Assembly: GCA_963575745.1 (NCBI GenBank)
Contig: CAUYUJ010001470.1
Span: forward strand, 235,174-270,173
Source of the DNA: Prorocentrum cordatum
Taxonomy: Eukaryota; Sar; Dinophyceae; Prorocentrales; Prorocentraceae
Reading direction: 5' to 3'
DNA: 35,000 nt
A model generated the notes under the pieces. That model saw only the letters and a program-made list of their open reading frames with translations. It was not told where the DNA came from and made no database searches. The position numbers and the translations under genes were made by a program. How positions within the stretch are numbered: the first letter of the stretch is position 1; every line of letters begins with the position of its first letter. Of this stretch, positions 18,323-27,387 are shown piece after piece.

Positions 18323-18515
18323 AGCTTGCTCGGACCCAGTCCACCCGCAGTCCCGCCCCCGCCATGGCGCCGCAGCCCGAAGGGCTCGCCGTGCTCTCGA
18401 AGGTGGGCGCCGGCTCCTCCGCGGGGGCCCGGCGCAGATCCGAGACGGTGGGCGCGCTGAGCGCCTGCGGGGTCAGGCCGCTGGACGACGAGACGGCCAT
18501 GCGCAGGGTTAGGAA

Positions 18516-18671
18516 GGCACCAACTATACACCAACACCGATCCTGGCCAGGATCACCCTGGGCCCAGGATCGGTGTATACGCCCTCCTGCCTTGCGCAAG
18601 AAGGCACATACACCGATCCTGGGCCCAGGGTGATCCTGGGCCAGGATCGGTGTTGGTGTATAGTTGGTGCC
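18516..18671. repeat. Near-perfect 63-bp-arm palindrome (family I foldback)
   Basis: The left arm (18516-18578, starting GGCACCAACTATACACCAAC) and the right arm (18608-18671) are reverse complements with a single one-base indel. They are separated by a 29-base spacer. Related single arms lie at 11940 and 23030. Such identity implies a recent origin or gene conversion between arms. It would form a stable cruciform or a long double-stranded RNA stem if transcribed. Confidence 0.97.
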
Positions 18672-18691
18672 CTCCGAAGGGTGGCAGGCTC

Positions 18692-18879
18692 CCCAGACCC
18701 CCTCGCGCTGTGACAAAAATCACGACCGGAGGTTTTTCGCCATTTCGGCCTCCGGGAGCCCTCAGCGGGCCCCGGACACGTCAAAAACCGACTCAGGAGG
18801 AAAAACACCGGTCATGGGAAATGGGTCCAGCCCGCTGGGGAACGACGTCTTAAAACAAATCATGACGTCGGGGGTCTGG
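18692..18879 (-). mobile_element. Family D element, full length, minus orientation
   Basis: The unit is bounded by CCCAGACCCCC at 18692 and GGGGGTCTGGG at 18879, an 11-bp inverted repeat enclosing 187 bp. Interior words TTTTTCCTCCTGAGTCGG, TTTTTGACG, GGGGCCCG, GAGGCCGAAA and CACAGCGCGAGG match the copies at 28812 and 13195. Confidence 0.88.
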
Positions 18880-19120
18880 GTCTGGGTCCAGCGGCGTCTT
18901 GCGCAGCAAGCCTGGCTGACCAGAGCCACAAGGGTAATGCTTTCTTCACTAGTTTTCTGCACGTGGCGCCACTCCTCGTGTTGCCTGAGCTGGTTCACTA
19001 TGGGAACGCACTTGGGTGGATGTATCTCAAATGTGTCTGGACAACTGCGTCGCGAATAGACCAGCCAGGTCCAGGGCGGTAACTTCAGCGTGAGACGCGG
19101 TCCGGGCCTCTACACCAAGC
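18880..19120 (-). other. Low-repeat segment, possible decayed coding sequence
   Basis: Minus-strand frames read TALDLAGLFATQLSRHI (stop) and, after a shift, IVNQLRQHEEWRHVQKTSEE and SITLVALVSQACCARRR, which look protein-like. No family is recognised; a retroelement relic is possible. Confidence 0.25.
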
Positions 19121-19129
19121 GGATGGTTC

Positions 19130-19318
19130 TGACAACACTGAACGCTGGTTTCTGTCATTAAGTGGACCGCTCAACTCTGAACGATCACGGCTTTCCGAGA
19201 CCGCAGATCGCTCGATATCGGCCGATTCTGAGCCACCGGCGGCGCTCAACCTCAAACGCCCGCGCTGAGGCCGCAGCCCAGCCGAGCGAACGCGGCGCGA
19301 ACCTACCGCACGAGCACT
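19130..19318 (+). mobile_element. Family C repeat, copy C1
   Basis: Shared with C2 in order: AACGCTGGTTT, CTCAACTCTGAACGATC, GGCCGATTCTGAG, CACCGGCGGCGCTCAACCTC, AACGCCCGCGCTG, GCGAACCTACCG. The short palindrome GTTCAACCTTGAAC of C2 is degraded here. Confidence 0.85.
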
Positions 19319-19729
19319 CGAGAGCACGTCCACCTCAGGCCCCCGACGGACGCGGATAACAGCGAGGGGGCGCTGGTCGCGACGGGTGCGGGCGGGGCGG
19401 CGGGGCGCGGGGCGCGGCTGGCGCGCGGTGTCCTGAAACGCTGGCGCGATCGAGGGCTGAACGGCCGCGCGCGCGCGCCTGGCCAGCAGAGCAGCGCGCG
19501 ACCGGAACGACGGAGAAGACAAAAGGAAAGGGATGGTCGGCCAAACTCGGGGCAGCACCGCACACGACGCCTGCTCGGCTCGTGCAAGCCTGTCCAAACA
19601 ACATCGAGCAACTTACATGTCCACGAGCAGGCTGCTCGACGCCCTCTTGAGCGCCGTGCTCCTGTCCCCGGGCCTCCGTTCCGTCCCGAAGGCTCCGGAC
19701 GCGAAGCTCAGAGCCGCCCCCCCCTGGGC

Positions 19730-20125
19730 GACTCGAGCGGCGCACCGCGGGTCGCGGGTCGCGGGCCGGGTCGCGGGGGCGGAGCGCGGGGAGCGGAGCG
19801 CGCGGGGGCGGGGCGCGGCATCGTGAGCGGGCAGCGGGCGCAGCTCGCGGGGCGGGGCGCAGGGGCGGGTCCAAAGCGGGGCGCGGGGCGGGGCGCGGGG
19901 GCGGGTCGCGGCGTGGGTCGCGGGCTGGGGCGCGGGGCGGGTCGCTGGGCGGGTCGCGGGGGCGCGGGTGGGCGCGGAATCAATCGCGGGCAGCGGGCGC
20001 AGGTCGCAGGGCGGGTCGCGGGGCGGGTCGCGGGGCGCGTCGCGGGTCGGGGCGCGGCGCAGGGCGCGGGGCGGGGCGCGGGGCGGGGCGCGGCGCGGGG
20101 AGGGGGGCGGGGCGCGCGGAGATGG
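19730..20125 (+). repeat. GCGGGGCGGGTCGCGGG G-rich array
   Basis: Nearly 400 bp of GCGGGG/GTCGCGGGG units with closely spaced G3-G4 runs on the plus strand, giving many potential G-quadruplexes. Minus-strand RPAPRPAPRP and plus-strand GRGAGRGAG frames are spurious. Confidence 0.93.
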
Positions 20126-20493
20126 CGACAAAAACACTCGGGCGGCGCTAAGCCCAGTCGGAGCAAGTCCCGTCGGGGCCAAGATGTTCTGCCTGGTGGG
20201 CATCTCACTGGACCTGGTCTCCTCTCGGGCGACGCTGAGTCCAGCTGGAGCAGGACCCATTGGAGCCAAGAGACTCCATCTAGTGAGACACGAGCTGAGC
20301 AAGAGCAGCGACACGAATCCGCACTGGGGAGCCCCACTTCAGACGCGGACCCAGTGGCAGCACAAGATCGTTAGGACCCGTCGCCCTGAAATGAATCAAA
20401 GCATGCGTTGGCCAGAGGGGAAGGGTAGAGGAAGGAGGGCTCGGAAAGGACTAGGAGACACGAAGGAAAACATGAATGGGAGCAGAAAGCAGC

Positions 20494-20526
<33 letters not shown>

Positions 20527-20532
20527 GGCAGG
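20494..20532 (+). repeat. (CAGA)n tetranucleotide
   Basis: Nine or so CAGA units ending in CAGGCAGGCA. Confidence 0.96.
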
Positions 20533-20617
20533 CATATACACGAGTACCTGAACATAGGCAGAGACACAAATAATCATATGCATGTCGTGAGAGATGTGCT
20601 CATCAAGAGGCTGAAGC

Positions 20618-20654
20618 AGAGAAAGAGAGCAAGAAAGAGAGAGAGAGAGAGAAA

Positions 20655-20687
<33 letters not shown>

Positions 20688-20692
20688 GTGGG
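20618..20692 (+). repeat. (GA)n simple repeat
   Basis: GA run with AAAG interruptions. From 20693 to 20975 I see ordinary sequence with no gene. Confidence 0.95.
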
Positions 20693-21079
20693 CGGAGAAA
20701 GAGCATTTAGTCAGCGCCTGGGCACTCGAGGACTGCAGCTTGGCCAGACCCTCCCCGCGCGCTCTGCCTATGTAGAAGCAAGTGTGTCCTTGCTACTCTT
20801 CCCACAACCACACATCGTCATCTCATGCACTTCCCTGCAGCCACATCTTGGCTGTGACTGCCCCTTCCATGATTGTATGGGTAGCATGTTCGCGTGAAGC
20901 CAGACAAGACTGTGCTCACAGCTGTGCTGCTGCTGCAGCCAGCACTGTATAGTTTCTTAAAAGCCTGGACCACCACTGTCCAGGGCGCTCTCGGCGCTCC
21001 GGGGGTGTTTTCCGCAGGACCTCCCGGTGTTTTCCGCATGACCTCCGGGACGACGCTGTGACGCCCCAAACGACCCACC

Positions 21080-21645
21080 GACGTTCGCGGAGCTCTCCAC
21101 CGAGCGCCCAAGACGGCCAAGGAGCGCGTCCAGACGCCCCGAGATGACCTGACCCCCAGACAGCCCAAAAGAGGCCCCCAAGACGCCCCAAAAAGCCTCC
21201 GAGAGGCCTCGAGAGGGCCTCAAGAGGCAAAAATCATAGCTGTTCCATCGGTTTTTTGAAGGTTTGGGGGATGCTCGCGTGTTCGGCTTCCTGACGCTCC
21301 AAGACGGCCCAAGAGGCCCCCACGATCGCCCCCAGGCGGCCCAAGAGGCGCGCAGGACGGCCCCAAGACAGCCCAAGAGGGCCCCAGGACGCTCCAAGAG
21401 GCTCCCAAGACGGCACAAACAGGCCCCCAAAACGGTTCTCACAGGGGGCCCCAGACAGGGTCCCCCGACAGACATTTCGAGCCCTCCGCCCCCAGAAGCC
21501 CCCCCCATGAGGCCTCAAGAAGCTCCCAAGAGGTCCCCAAGAGGCCCCAGGAGGCCCCCAAGAGGCCTCCAAGAGGCCCCAGGAGGCCGCCCAAGAGGCC
21601 TCCAAGAGGCTTCCCAAGAGAGCCCCAAGAGGCAAGCATCCCAAC
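21080..21645 (+). repeat. CCAAGACGGCCC array, locus H4
   Basis: The longest and cleanest of the H arrays, same orientation as H1-H3, with CCAAGAGGCCCC units dominating after 21500. The 60-bp island lies at about 21225-21290. Just before it, GGTGTTTTCCGCA is duplicated at about 21006 and 21031. From 21646 to 22168 I see no gene or repeat. Confidence 0.93.
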
Positions 21646-22168
21646 GAACAACCTCGGGGCCTATGACCCACAACCGAGGCGCGGTGGCGGGATGGGCCGA
21701 TGGCCATTAGATACATCCCAGCATCCTAGACCGAGGTACAGCCGAAGCATGAAGACCATGGGGAGCCAGGCCTGCCCAGGATCCTCCCGCCTGCATGTAG
21801 AACTCCGATTCGAGAGACAAGAGATGAGGGGGATCCGAGCAGCCTTTTCATGTCTGCAGGAACAACAATTTGTTGCGTCGCAGCGCGGCAGAGGCAGTCC
21901 GCACGCGCGCCCAAGCAACAGGATCAACAAACATGGCATCACCACCGTCGCGAGGAGCCAGGGGAGCGTCTCTGTTTTGTGGCGTGCCCTTCGAGCCATC
22001 TCCAATCTGCAGCTCGGGGAGGCATCGCGGACCTCGTCGCTGGGGGGGCTCTCTGGTGGTGGTCGTGTCGCTTCTCCTCCCTCCGATGTCTATTCACTTG
22101 GCGTTCGACGCGCTCGCGAGGCGTCCACAGACCTCTCAAGTGAAGCCCTCCCAGAACGGGGCCAGAGC

Positions 22169-22306
22169 AGATGGGGTCGGAGGATCGCACCGCATCGCCG
22201 ATGCGTCGCCGATGCAACAGCGACGTAGGGACACAGGAAATTGGACTCCAGATGGCGCCGCACCACCGATGCACCGGCGATGCGGCGCAATCCTCCGACC
22301 CCATCT
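22169..22306. mobile_element. Family J element, copy J3 (complete)
   Basis: Arms AGATGGGGTCGGAGGATCGC and its mirror CAATCCTCCGACCCCATCT pair over about 36 bp with three mismatches. The 138-bp interior has GATGCGTCGCCGATGC-type words. This is the best-preserved J copy. Confidence 0.92.
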
Positions 22307-22486
22307 ACGCAGGCACTGTTTGGAAGCTCAGACCAAGAGACTGGTGGGACAATCTGGCTGAACACCAGGACAGACTTTGCGCCACGAGCACGCGGACCGC
22401 CTTCCAGCTGGCCGCCCTGCTCGCGGGGAAGAGAGCTCAGCTCCCGAGCCGGTCGCCTTCCCTCCAGCCACGAAGGGGGCTCTTTG

Positions 22487-22681
22487 CTCAGCGGGCGGGA
22501 GAACTATGAAATGAGCTGTGCCTCCATCGGGGGCGCCTGTCCCAGGGCGGCTGGGAAGTGTATGGCCCTACGGTGGGCAGGTGGAGGCAGTTGTAAACTT
22601 CCCAGTCGTCCTGGGACAGGCGTCCCCGATGGATGAAAAGCTTGTACCATACATTTCTATACCATTACTCGCCCGCTAAGT
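22487..22681. mobile_element. Foldback element, family N
   Basis: Outer ends AGCGGGCGGGAGAACTATGA and the mirrored TTACTCGCCCGCT enclose an inner near-perfect foldback (22523-22633) with arms TCCATCGGGG then CGCCTGTCCCAGG. Total inverted repeat is about 75 nt per side with indels; the element is 195 bp. No second copy in the window. Confidence 0.9.
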
Positions 22682-22774
22682 CGCCGCCATCCGCCCGCCG
22701 TTGCTTTCAGATTAGGCGGTCTTCGGTGTGCCGGCAGGGAAGAGCATCCAGCTCGCGAGCTGGTCGCCTTCCCT

Positions 22775-22973
22775 AGAACAGCGAGAAACTGCACACGTAA
22801 ACATAATTTCTCAGAGGTCCGCTTTATTGGATCGGCGCTGCACCCCCCTCCCTGGCGCGCGGAGCGCGCCAGGGGCGGCGCCAGAGGCGCCGCCAGGGTG
22901 GCCCGGCGCCAATCCAGAACACCCGCGCGGACCTCCAAGATAATATGTTCGTGCCGTGTTTGTTGCTCTTCGG
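22775..22973. mobile_element. Inverted-repeat element, family F, copy F2
   Basis: Shows GTAAACATAATTTCTCAGAG, GTCCGC, CCCCCCTCCCTGGCGCGCGG, AGCGCGCCAGGGGCGGCGCC, then the mirrored GCGCGGACCTCCAAGATAAT and a GCTCTTC end. It has the longest intact central hairpin of the three F copies. Confidence 0.9.
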
Positions 22974-23029
22974 GGCAGGGAAGAGCGCCCAGCTCGCGAG
23001 CGCAGGGCGGCGGGAACGCTACCTATATG

Positions 23030-23130
23030 AGTGTCCACCGCCCCAGGCCTGGCCCATCCTGGGCACAGGAGCGGCGCCTGTGCCCCCCGCCCTGGCCAAG
23101 CCGCGAGGGCGTACACGCCGCCCCCGGGCC
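23030..23130 (+). repeat. Family I-like segment
   Basis: GTCCACCGCCCCAGGCCTGG, CCATCCTGGGCACAGG and GCGAGGGCGTACACGCC follow the family I order loosely, with an internal GGCGCCTGTGCC palindrome. Weaker than the 11940 match. Confidence 0.5.
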
Positions 23131-23190
23131 CAGAATGCGCCTGGCCGCCCAGCGGCGGTGGATCTGCGGCCGGCCCTGGGGAAACCAAAA

Positions 23191-23333
23191 GGTACCGATG
23201 CCGCTCCTCGCCGGAGCTCTCCCGGGGTGCGTTCTGACCAGAACTTCGAGACGAATCCGGCGGCGGTGACGAGGGCCTCCCAGGAGGCCCAAAACAGGGG
23301 AAAACGGGGGAAAGGTAGAGGGGTATAGGTACC
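23191..23333 (+). mobile_element. Family G element, copy G2
   Basis: 143 bp from GGTACCGATGCCGCTCCTC to GGGGTATAGGTACC, so the ends form an inverted GGTACC-type repeat. The interior (GGAGCTCTCCCGGGGTGCG, TTCTGACCAGAACTTCGAG) is about 85 percent like G3 by eye. Confidence 0.88.
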
Positions 23334-23469
23334 TTTTCCTCCCCGGAGGTTCCGGAACCCCTGAACCCACAGAGGCTGTCATCTCTTCGGGCGCAAAAAT
23401 TCTGCTTCCGCCGGCTCCTGCCAGCCTTCCGGCCCTCCTGAAGGGGCCCAAGGACACACAAATAAATGC

Positions 23470-23560
23470 ACACAAATAAAGATGCTGCCCATATTTTCCC
23501 ATCTTTTCTGGGTTTCTGTCTTCCCCCCCACTTCCCATATTTTCCAATATTTTCTGGAGG
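23470..23560 (+). repeat. CCCATATTTTCC short repeats
   Basis: CACACAAATAAA is duplicated, and CCATATTTTCC-type words recur three times. It is AT-rich against its surroundings and not related to other families here. Confidence 0.7.
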
Positions 23561-23746
23561 ATCGACGATTGCTTGTGTCTGTGTGTTTCTTTTCCTCCGG
23601 CCCTCCGCTGGCGGAGCCGCCCCGACGGCGAGGCCCTCTCTGGAGCGCCCCATGCACCTGCCTTCGCTCGGACGTCCATTCCCTGTGCATTCCAGGACTT
23701 CGCGCTTGGACATTTTTGTCTCCGCGAGGTGGCCCAGACTGGTGGG

Positions 23747-23886
23747 CCTGTTTTCCACCACCACCACCATAAGTAGGAGGGGGAGGGGGTCATCCTCCTG
23801 CTCCTCCTCCTCTTCGTCCTCCTCCTCCTCCTCGTCCTTCACCCCCTTCCCCCCTCCAACTTATGGTGGTGGTGGTGGAAAACAGG
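23747..23886. mobile_element. Family E element, copy E2, carrying a CTC microsatellite
   Basis: Inverted ends CCTGTTTTCCACCACCACCA and its exact mirror pair for more than 30 bp, continuing through TAAGT, GGAGGGGG and AAGGGGGT. The centre is 67 bp of CTC/CTT, shorter and more broken than in E1. Confidence 0.92.
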
Positions 23887-24069
23887 CCCATCACAGACTG
23901 CTCCTCGATGGCCCTCGCCGCGGAAAACATGCACACGCCCGAGCGACGCCAAGATGTACAGAGAGCTCGTCGCCCCGGTGCTGGTCGCCTTCCCCTCCGG
24001 TCCCGCCCCCTCCGTGGCGCGGCGGACGTCGGTGTAGGTCGGGTTCTGCAGGACCTCGGGGAGCAGGGC

Positions 24070-24201
24070 TCGAGCAGGAGCTCGACTGCAGAATTGCTTC
24101 ACCCCACGGCTGATGTTTCGGCCGACTTGTTCGTAGATTCGGCGAACACGAAAAATGACAAGTTCGGGGTGAATCAATTCTGCAGTCGATCTCCTACTCG
24201 A
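24070..24201. mobile_element. MITE, family K, copy K2
   Basis: Inverted ends TCGAGCAGGAGCTCGACTGC, AGAATTGCTTCACCCC and their mirror match K1's ends. The internal TTCGTAGATTCGGC word is also shared with K1 (TCGTAGATTCG). It is 132 bp with no target duplication preserved. The word TTCGTAGATTCGGC also occurs alone at 31102. Confidence 0.9.
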
Positions 24202-24437
24202 ATGGGACGCACAGGGACCTACTGCGTAACACTGCTTGTCCTCCTTGGAGGCGCGCCTCCGACCCGAGCATATAGGATTCCCATCTTGTGGCACATCGCT
24301 TCCCGAGCGGTGCGGCCAGAAAGCGGCGCCCGCCACGACGCATGTGCTGCAAGATTTCTCGGTGCGCGCGCCGCCCCAGGGGGGGGGGGGGGGCGACGCA
24401 CGCATGGTACTGGCATGCTGGGGTGACGCCGATCGAA

Positions 24438-24609
24438 TCGGGGATGGACAGACCCCCCTTTAGCAAAACGTGGTTTAGTGAGAACGACCTGAGGCCCAAA
24501 TCTGGCGGGCGCAAGCCTGGAAAATGACGGCCACGGCGCCCTCTCGAGAACCGAAAACGGACAATTCACTAATCGACGTGTCACTGTTGGGGGTTCTGTC
24601 CAGCCCCGA
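24438..24609. mobile_element. MITE, family B, copy B2, with 5-bp target duplication
   Basis: Ends TCGGGGATGGACAGA and TCTGTCCAGCCCCGA pair with one mismatch, and both sides carry TCGAA (24433-24437 and 24610-24614). At 172 bp it is the same length as B1 within one base. Internal words match B1 in order and spacing. Confidence 0.94.
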
Positions 24610-24658
24610 TCGAACGGGCGGGCGGCGGGGAGGGGGCGGAGCCGAGGGGCGGAGGGGC

Positions 24659-24725
24659 CGGGCGAGGCACCCCAGGGAGGGAGCGCATGCGCGGCTGCCC
24701 GCAGAGGGAGGGGGCAGCCGAGGCC
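24659..24725 (+). repeat. Family P block, copy P1
   Basis: GGGCGAGGCAC, GGGAGGGAGCGCATGCG, CTGCCCGCAGAGGGAGG and GGGCAGCCGA also occur at 25738. A tandem-repeat tail follows each copy, but of different sequence. Confidence 0.8.
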
Positions 24726-24736
24726 CCCCCGCGGCG

Positions 24737-24893
24737 GCGGGGGGGGGGGGGGGGGGCAAGGCAAGGCAAGGCGAGGCAAGGCAAGGCAAGGCAAGGCAAG
24801 GCAAGGCAAGGCAAGACGAAGCAAGGCAAGGCAAGGCGAGGCAAGGCAAGGCAAGGCAAGGCAAGACAAGGCCAGGCAAGGCCAAGCAAGAGC
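24737..24893 (+). repeat. Poly-G run and (GGCAA)n pentanucleotide array
   Basis: Nineteen or so G residues lead into more than 20 GGCAA units with GGCGA and AGACGAA variants. The coding of CLALPCLALP on the minus strand is spurious. From 24894 to 25238 I see no gene. Confidence 0.96.
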
Positions 24894-25238
24894 CGATGCG
24901 AGCCACAGTGCCTCAAAATGGCTGGCCCTGGGACCCCGGGGGGAGGCCGAGAGAGCCTCCCTCGAGGAGCCTCCCCACATGGGCCCCCCGGGAAGCTCCC
25001 GGGAGGCCCCAGAGCCGCACCGCAGGGCTGGGCTTTGGCGGGACCTGGCTCCCCCGGTGCGTGCGAGGGGGCGCCTCCCCCGCCCCATCCCACCAACCAG
25101 AACTGCCGTCGCCCGAAAAAAAGACCACCTGCGGCAGACCTGGTCCGAGCGAGTCCGGCCAAGCTGGGGGGCTTCGGGGCCCAATCACCAAAGGGCTCCC
25201 CTTATCCGGGGTCCTGGCTACGGCGGGTTCGTGTCGTG

Positions 25239-25415
25239 CCGACCCCAGCGTTGGTTTTTGACACCGCAGGGATCGTTCAACCTTGAACGATCGGCCGTCT
25301 CCGCAACGTCCAATCGTTCAACGTCGATCGATTCTGGGTCGCCGGCGGCGTTCAACCTTGAACGCCCGCGCTGGGGTCGCCGCTGGTCGACACGACGCAA
25401 ACCTACCGTATACCC
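25239..25415 (+). mobile_element. Family C repeat, copy C2
   Basis: Contains an inverted pair CGACCCCAGCG (25239) and CGCTGGGGTCG (about 25369), plus two GTTCAACCTTGAAC palindromes. These are absent or decayed in C1. Homology to C1 extends to CGCAAACCTACCG. Confidence 0.85.
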
Positions 25416-25737
25416 GACTGGGGGGAAATAGCTGGCTCTCGGATGCGCATGGGCACGCCTGCCGGCGGCTACCGCTGGAGGGACAGTCTTCTCTGGACGA
25501 CCGCGGGGGCGGCCACGAGGGGAGACCGACCCGCCAGCAAGAGAAGGGCGGACCAGGGGAAGGAAGACGATCCGGAAGAGCAGAAAAGGGGAAACAAATC
25601 CTGCCACCACCACGCGCGACACGGCGGCGGGGGAGGAGATGGAGGAAGAGGGGGAGGGCGGACGAGAACAGAGAGGCACCGATGGGGTCGGGGGGGGGCG
25701 GCCTTCTCGAAGGCAGAGATGTCCCACAAGGCGAAGG

Positions 25738-25820
25738 GCTGGGCGAGGCACTGGGAGGGAGCGCAGCGTAACTGCCTGCAGAGAGAGGGGGCAGCCGAAT
25801 CAACGAACGAACGAACGACC
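25738..25820 (+). repeat. Family P block, copy P2, with (CGAA)n tail
   Basis: Matches P1 through GAGAGGGGGCAGCCGA, then continues with four or five CGAA units. The gene-like frames over 25443-25862 are not supported by any motif. Confidence 0.8.
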
Positions 25821-25954
25821 ACCGCTTCGGACAAGCGTCCGGGCCTAGCACAGACCAGGTAGGTGAGGCCGTGGCCTCTGGACTCTGGCGACTGGACACA
25901 CGCAACGCGAGACAGCAGCCGAAATACTGCCGCGGATGCGGGAGGCGGAGGAGC

Positions 25955-26120
25955 AGGAGTGCAAGGAGGAAAATGAATTCCTGTGCCGTCTGGCTTCGCG
26001 CATCGCGTCCCGCGATGCGCGACGCGCGATTACCTTCCCGCCCTCTCGCCGCCCCCGTGGAGAAGCGCAGCCGCTCTTGCCCAGACCGCGACGCGCGAAG
26101 CGCGATCATCTTCGCGCCCC
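25955..26120. repeat. CGCG-rich palindromic segment
   Basis: CGCGCATCGCG and CGCGATGCGCG pair; GACGCGCGATTACC and GACGCGCGAAGCGCGATCAT repeat. No gene recognised. Confidence 0.6.
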
Positions 26121-26184
26121 CTAAGGAAGAGCACATGGGGGCGACCGACGACATCTGTCCATGCCGATCTTGCTTCTTCAAAAT

Positions 26185-26345
26185 TCGGTACCGGTCGCGA
26201 CCGACTTGCTTCAAAGTCGGTTGCGACCGACGGGTCGCAACCGATCGATCGCGACCCGTCGCGACCGAGGTTGGAATCGGCCGCGATCGGCCACGACCGA
26301 TCTGGGTGCCAAGCGGTCGCTATCGATCGCGACCGAGAACGCCCA
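26185..26345. repeat. GGTCGCGACCG palindrome array
   Basis: GGTCGCGACC, GGTTGCGACC, GATCGCGAC and CGATCGATCG words, mostly self-complementary, recur about a dozen times in 160 bp. Periodicity is irregular. Confidence 0.85.
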
Positions 26346-26524
26346 GTATCCAACGATCCGAGGGGGGGAGCGGCCAGCCGGCGCGCGGGGAGCGGGCGAG
26401 CCTCGAAGCCCCGGAGGACGCCCAGGTTGCTGGGCCCTCCCTTCGGCTTGCCTCCGCGCGGCAGGCGCGGCCGGCAGGTGATCGGGACGGCCCCAGAGCG
26501 ACTCGGATGCCGACGACCTCGACG

Positions 26525-26586
26525 TCTCCTCCTCCTCCTCCTCCTCCTCCTCCTCCTCCTCCTCCTCCTCCTCCTAATGCTACCCC

Positions 26587-26645
<59 letters not shown>

Positions 26646-26674
26646 AGCATCATCATCATAAATCATCATCATCC

Positions 26675-26759
<85 letters not shown>

Positions 26760-26795
26760 CATAATCATCATCATCAGCAGCAGCATCAGCATCAG

Positions 26796-26829
<34 letters not shown>

Positions 26830-26972
26830 GTCATCATCATCATCATCATCATCATCCTCATCATCATCCTCATCATCATCCTCATAAGCATCATCATCAG
26901 CAGCAGCATCAGCATCATCAGCATCATCATCAGCATCATCGTCATCATCGTCGTTGTCGTGGACATCATCAG

Positions 26973-27008
<36 letters not shown>

Positions 27009-27356
27009 GGCCATCATAATCATCATCGTCGTCAGCAGTATCATCATCCTGAGCATCATCATCATAATCATCATCATCATCCGCATCATCATCCTCATCA
27101 TCATCATTATCATCCTCATCACCATCGTCATAATCATCAGAATCAGAATCAGCATCATCAGCAGCAGCATCATTATGATCATCATCATCATCGTCGTCGT
27201 GGGCGGCAGCAGCAGCATAATTGACATCATCAGGATCATCAGCATCATCAGCACCATCATCAGTATCATCATCAGCATCAGCATCATCATCGTCATCATC
27301 AGCATCCTCATGATCACCATCATCGTCGTCGTGGACATCAGCGAGGCCATCATGAT

Positions 27357-27387
<31 letters not shown>

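Larger units (their letters stand above)
22427..22998 (+). repeat. Three direct repeats around GAGCTCGCGAGC palindromes
   Basis: GGGAAGAG, CAGCTC(G/C)CGAGC and GGTCGCCTTCCCT recur at 22427-22463 and 22738-22775; a third copy without the last word lies at 22978-22998. Elements N and F2 lie between the copies, so repeats and elements alternate. Confidence 0.85.

Noticed and set aside
22811-23842. 343-residue minus-strand frame beginning with poly-Glu
   Set aside because: Crosses elements E2, G2 and F2, so it is a mosaic of repeats.
24760-24893. Telomere-like array from (GGCAA)n
   Set aside because: The unit does not match any telomere repeat I know, is internal, and follows a dispersed block with a different tail elsewhere.
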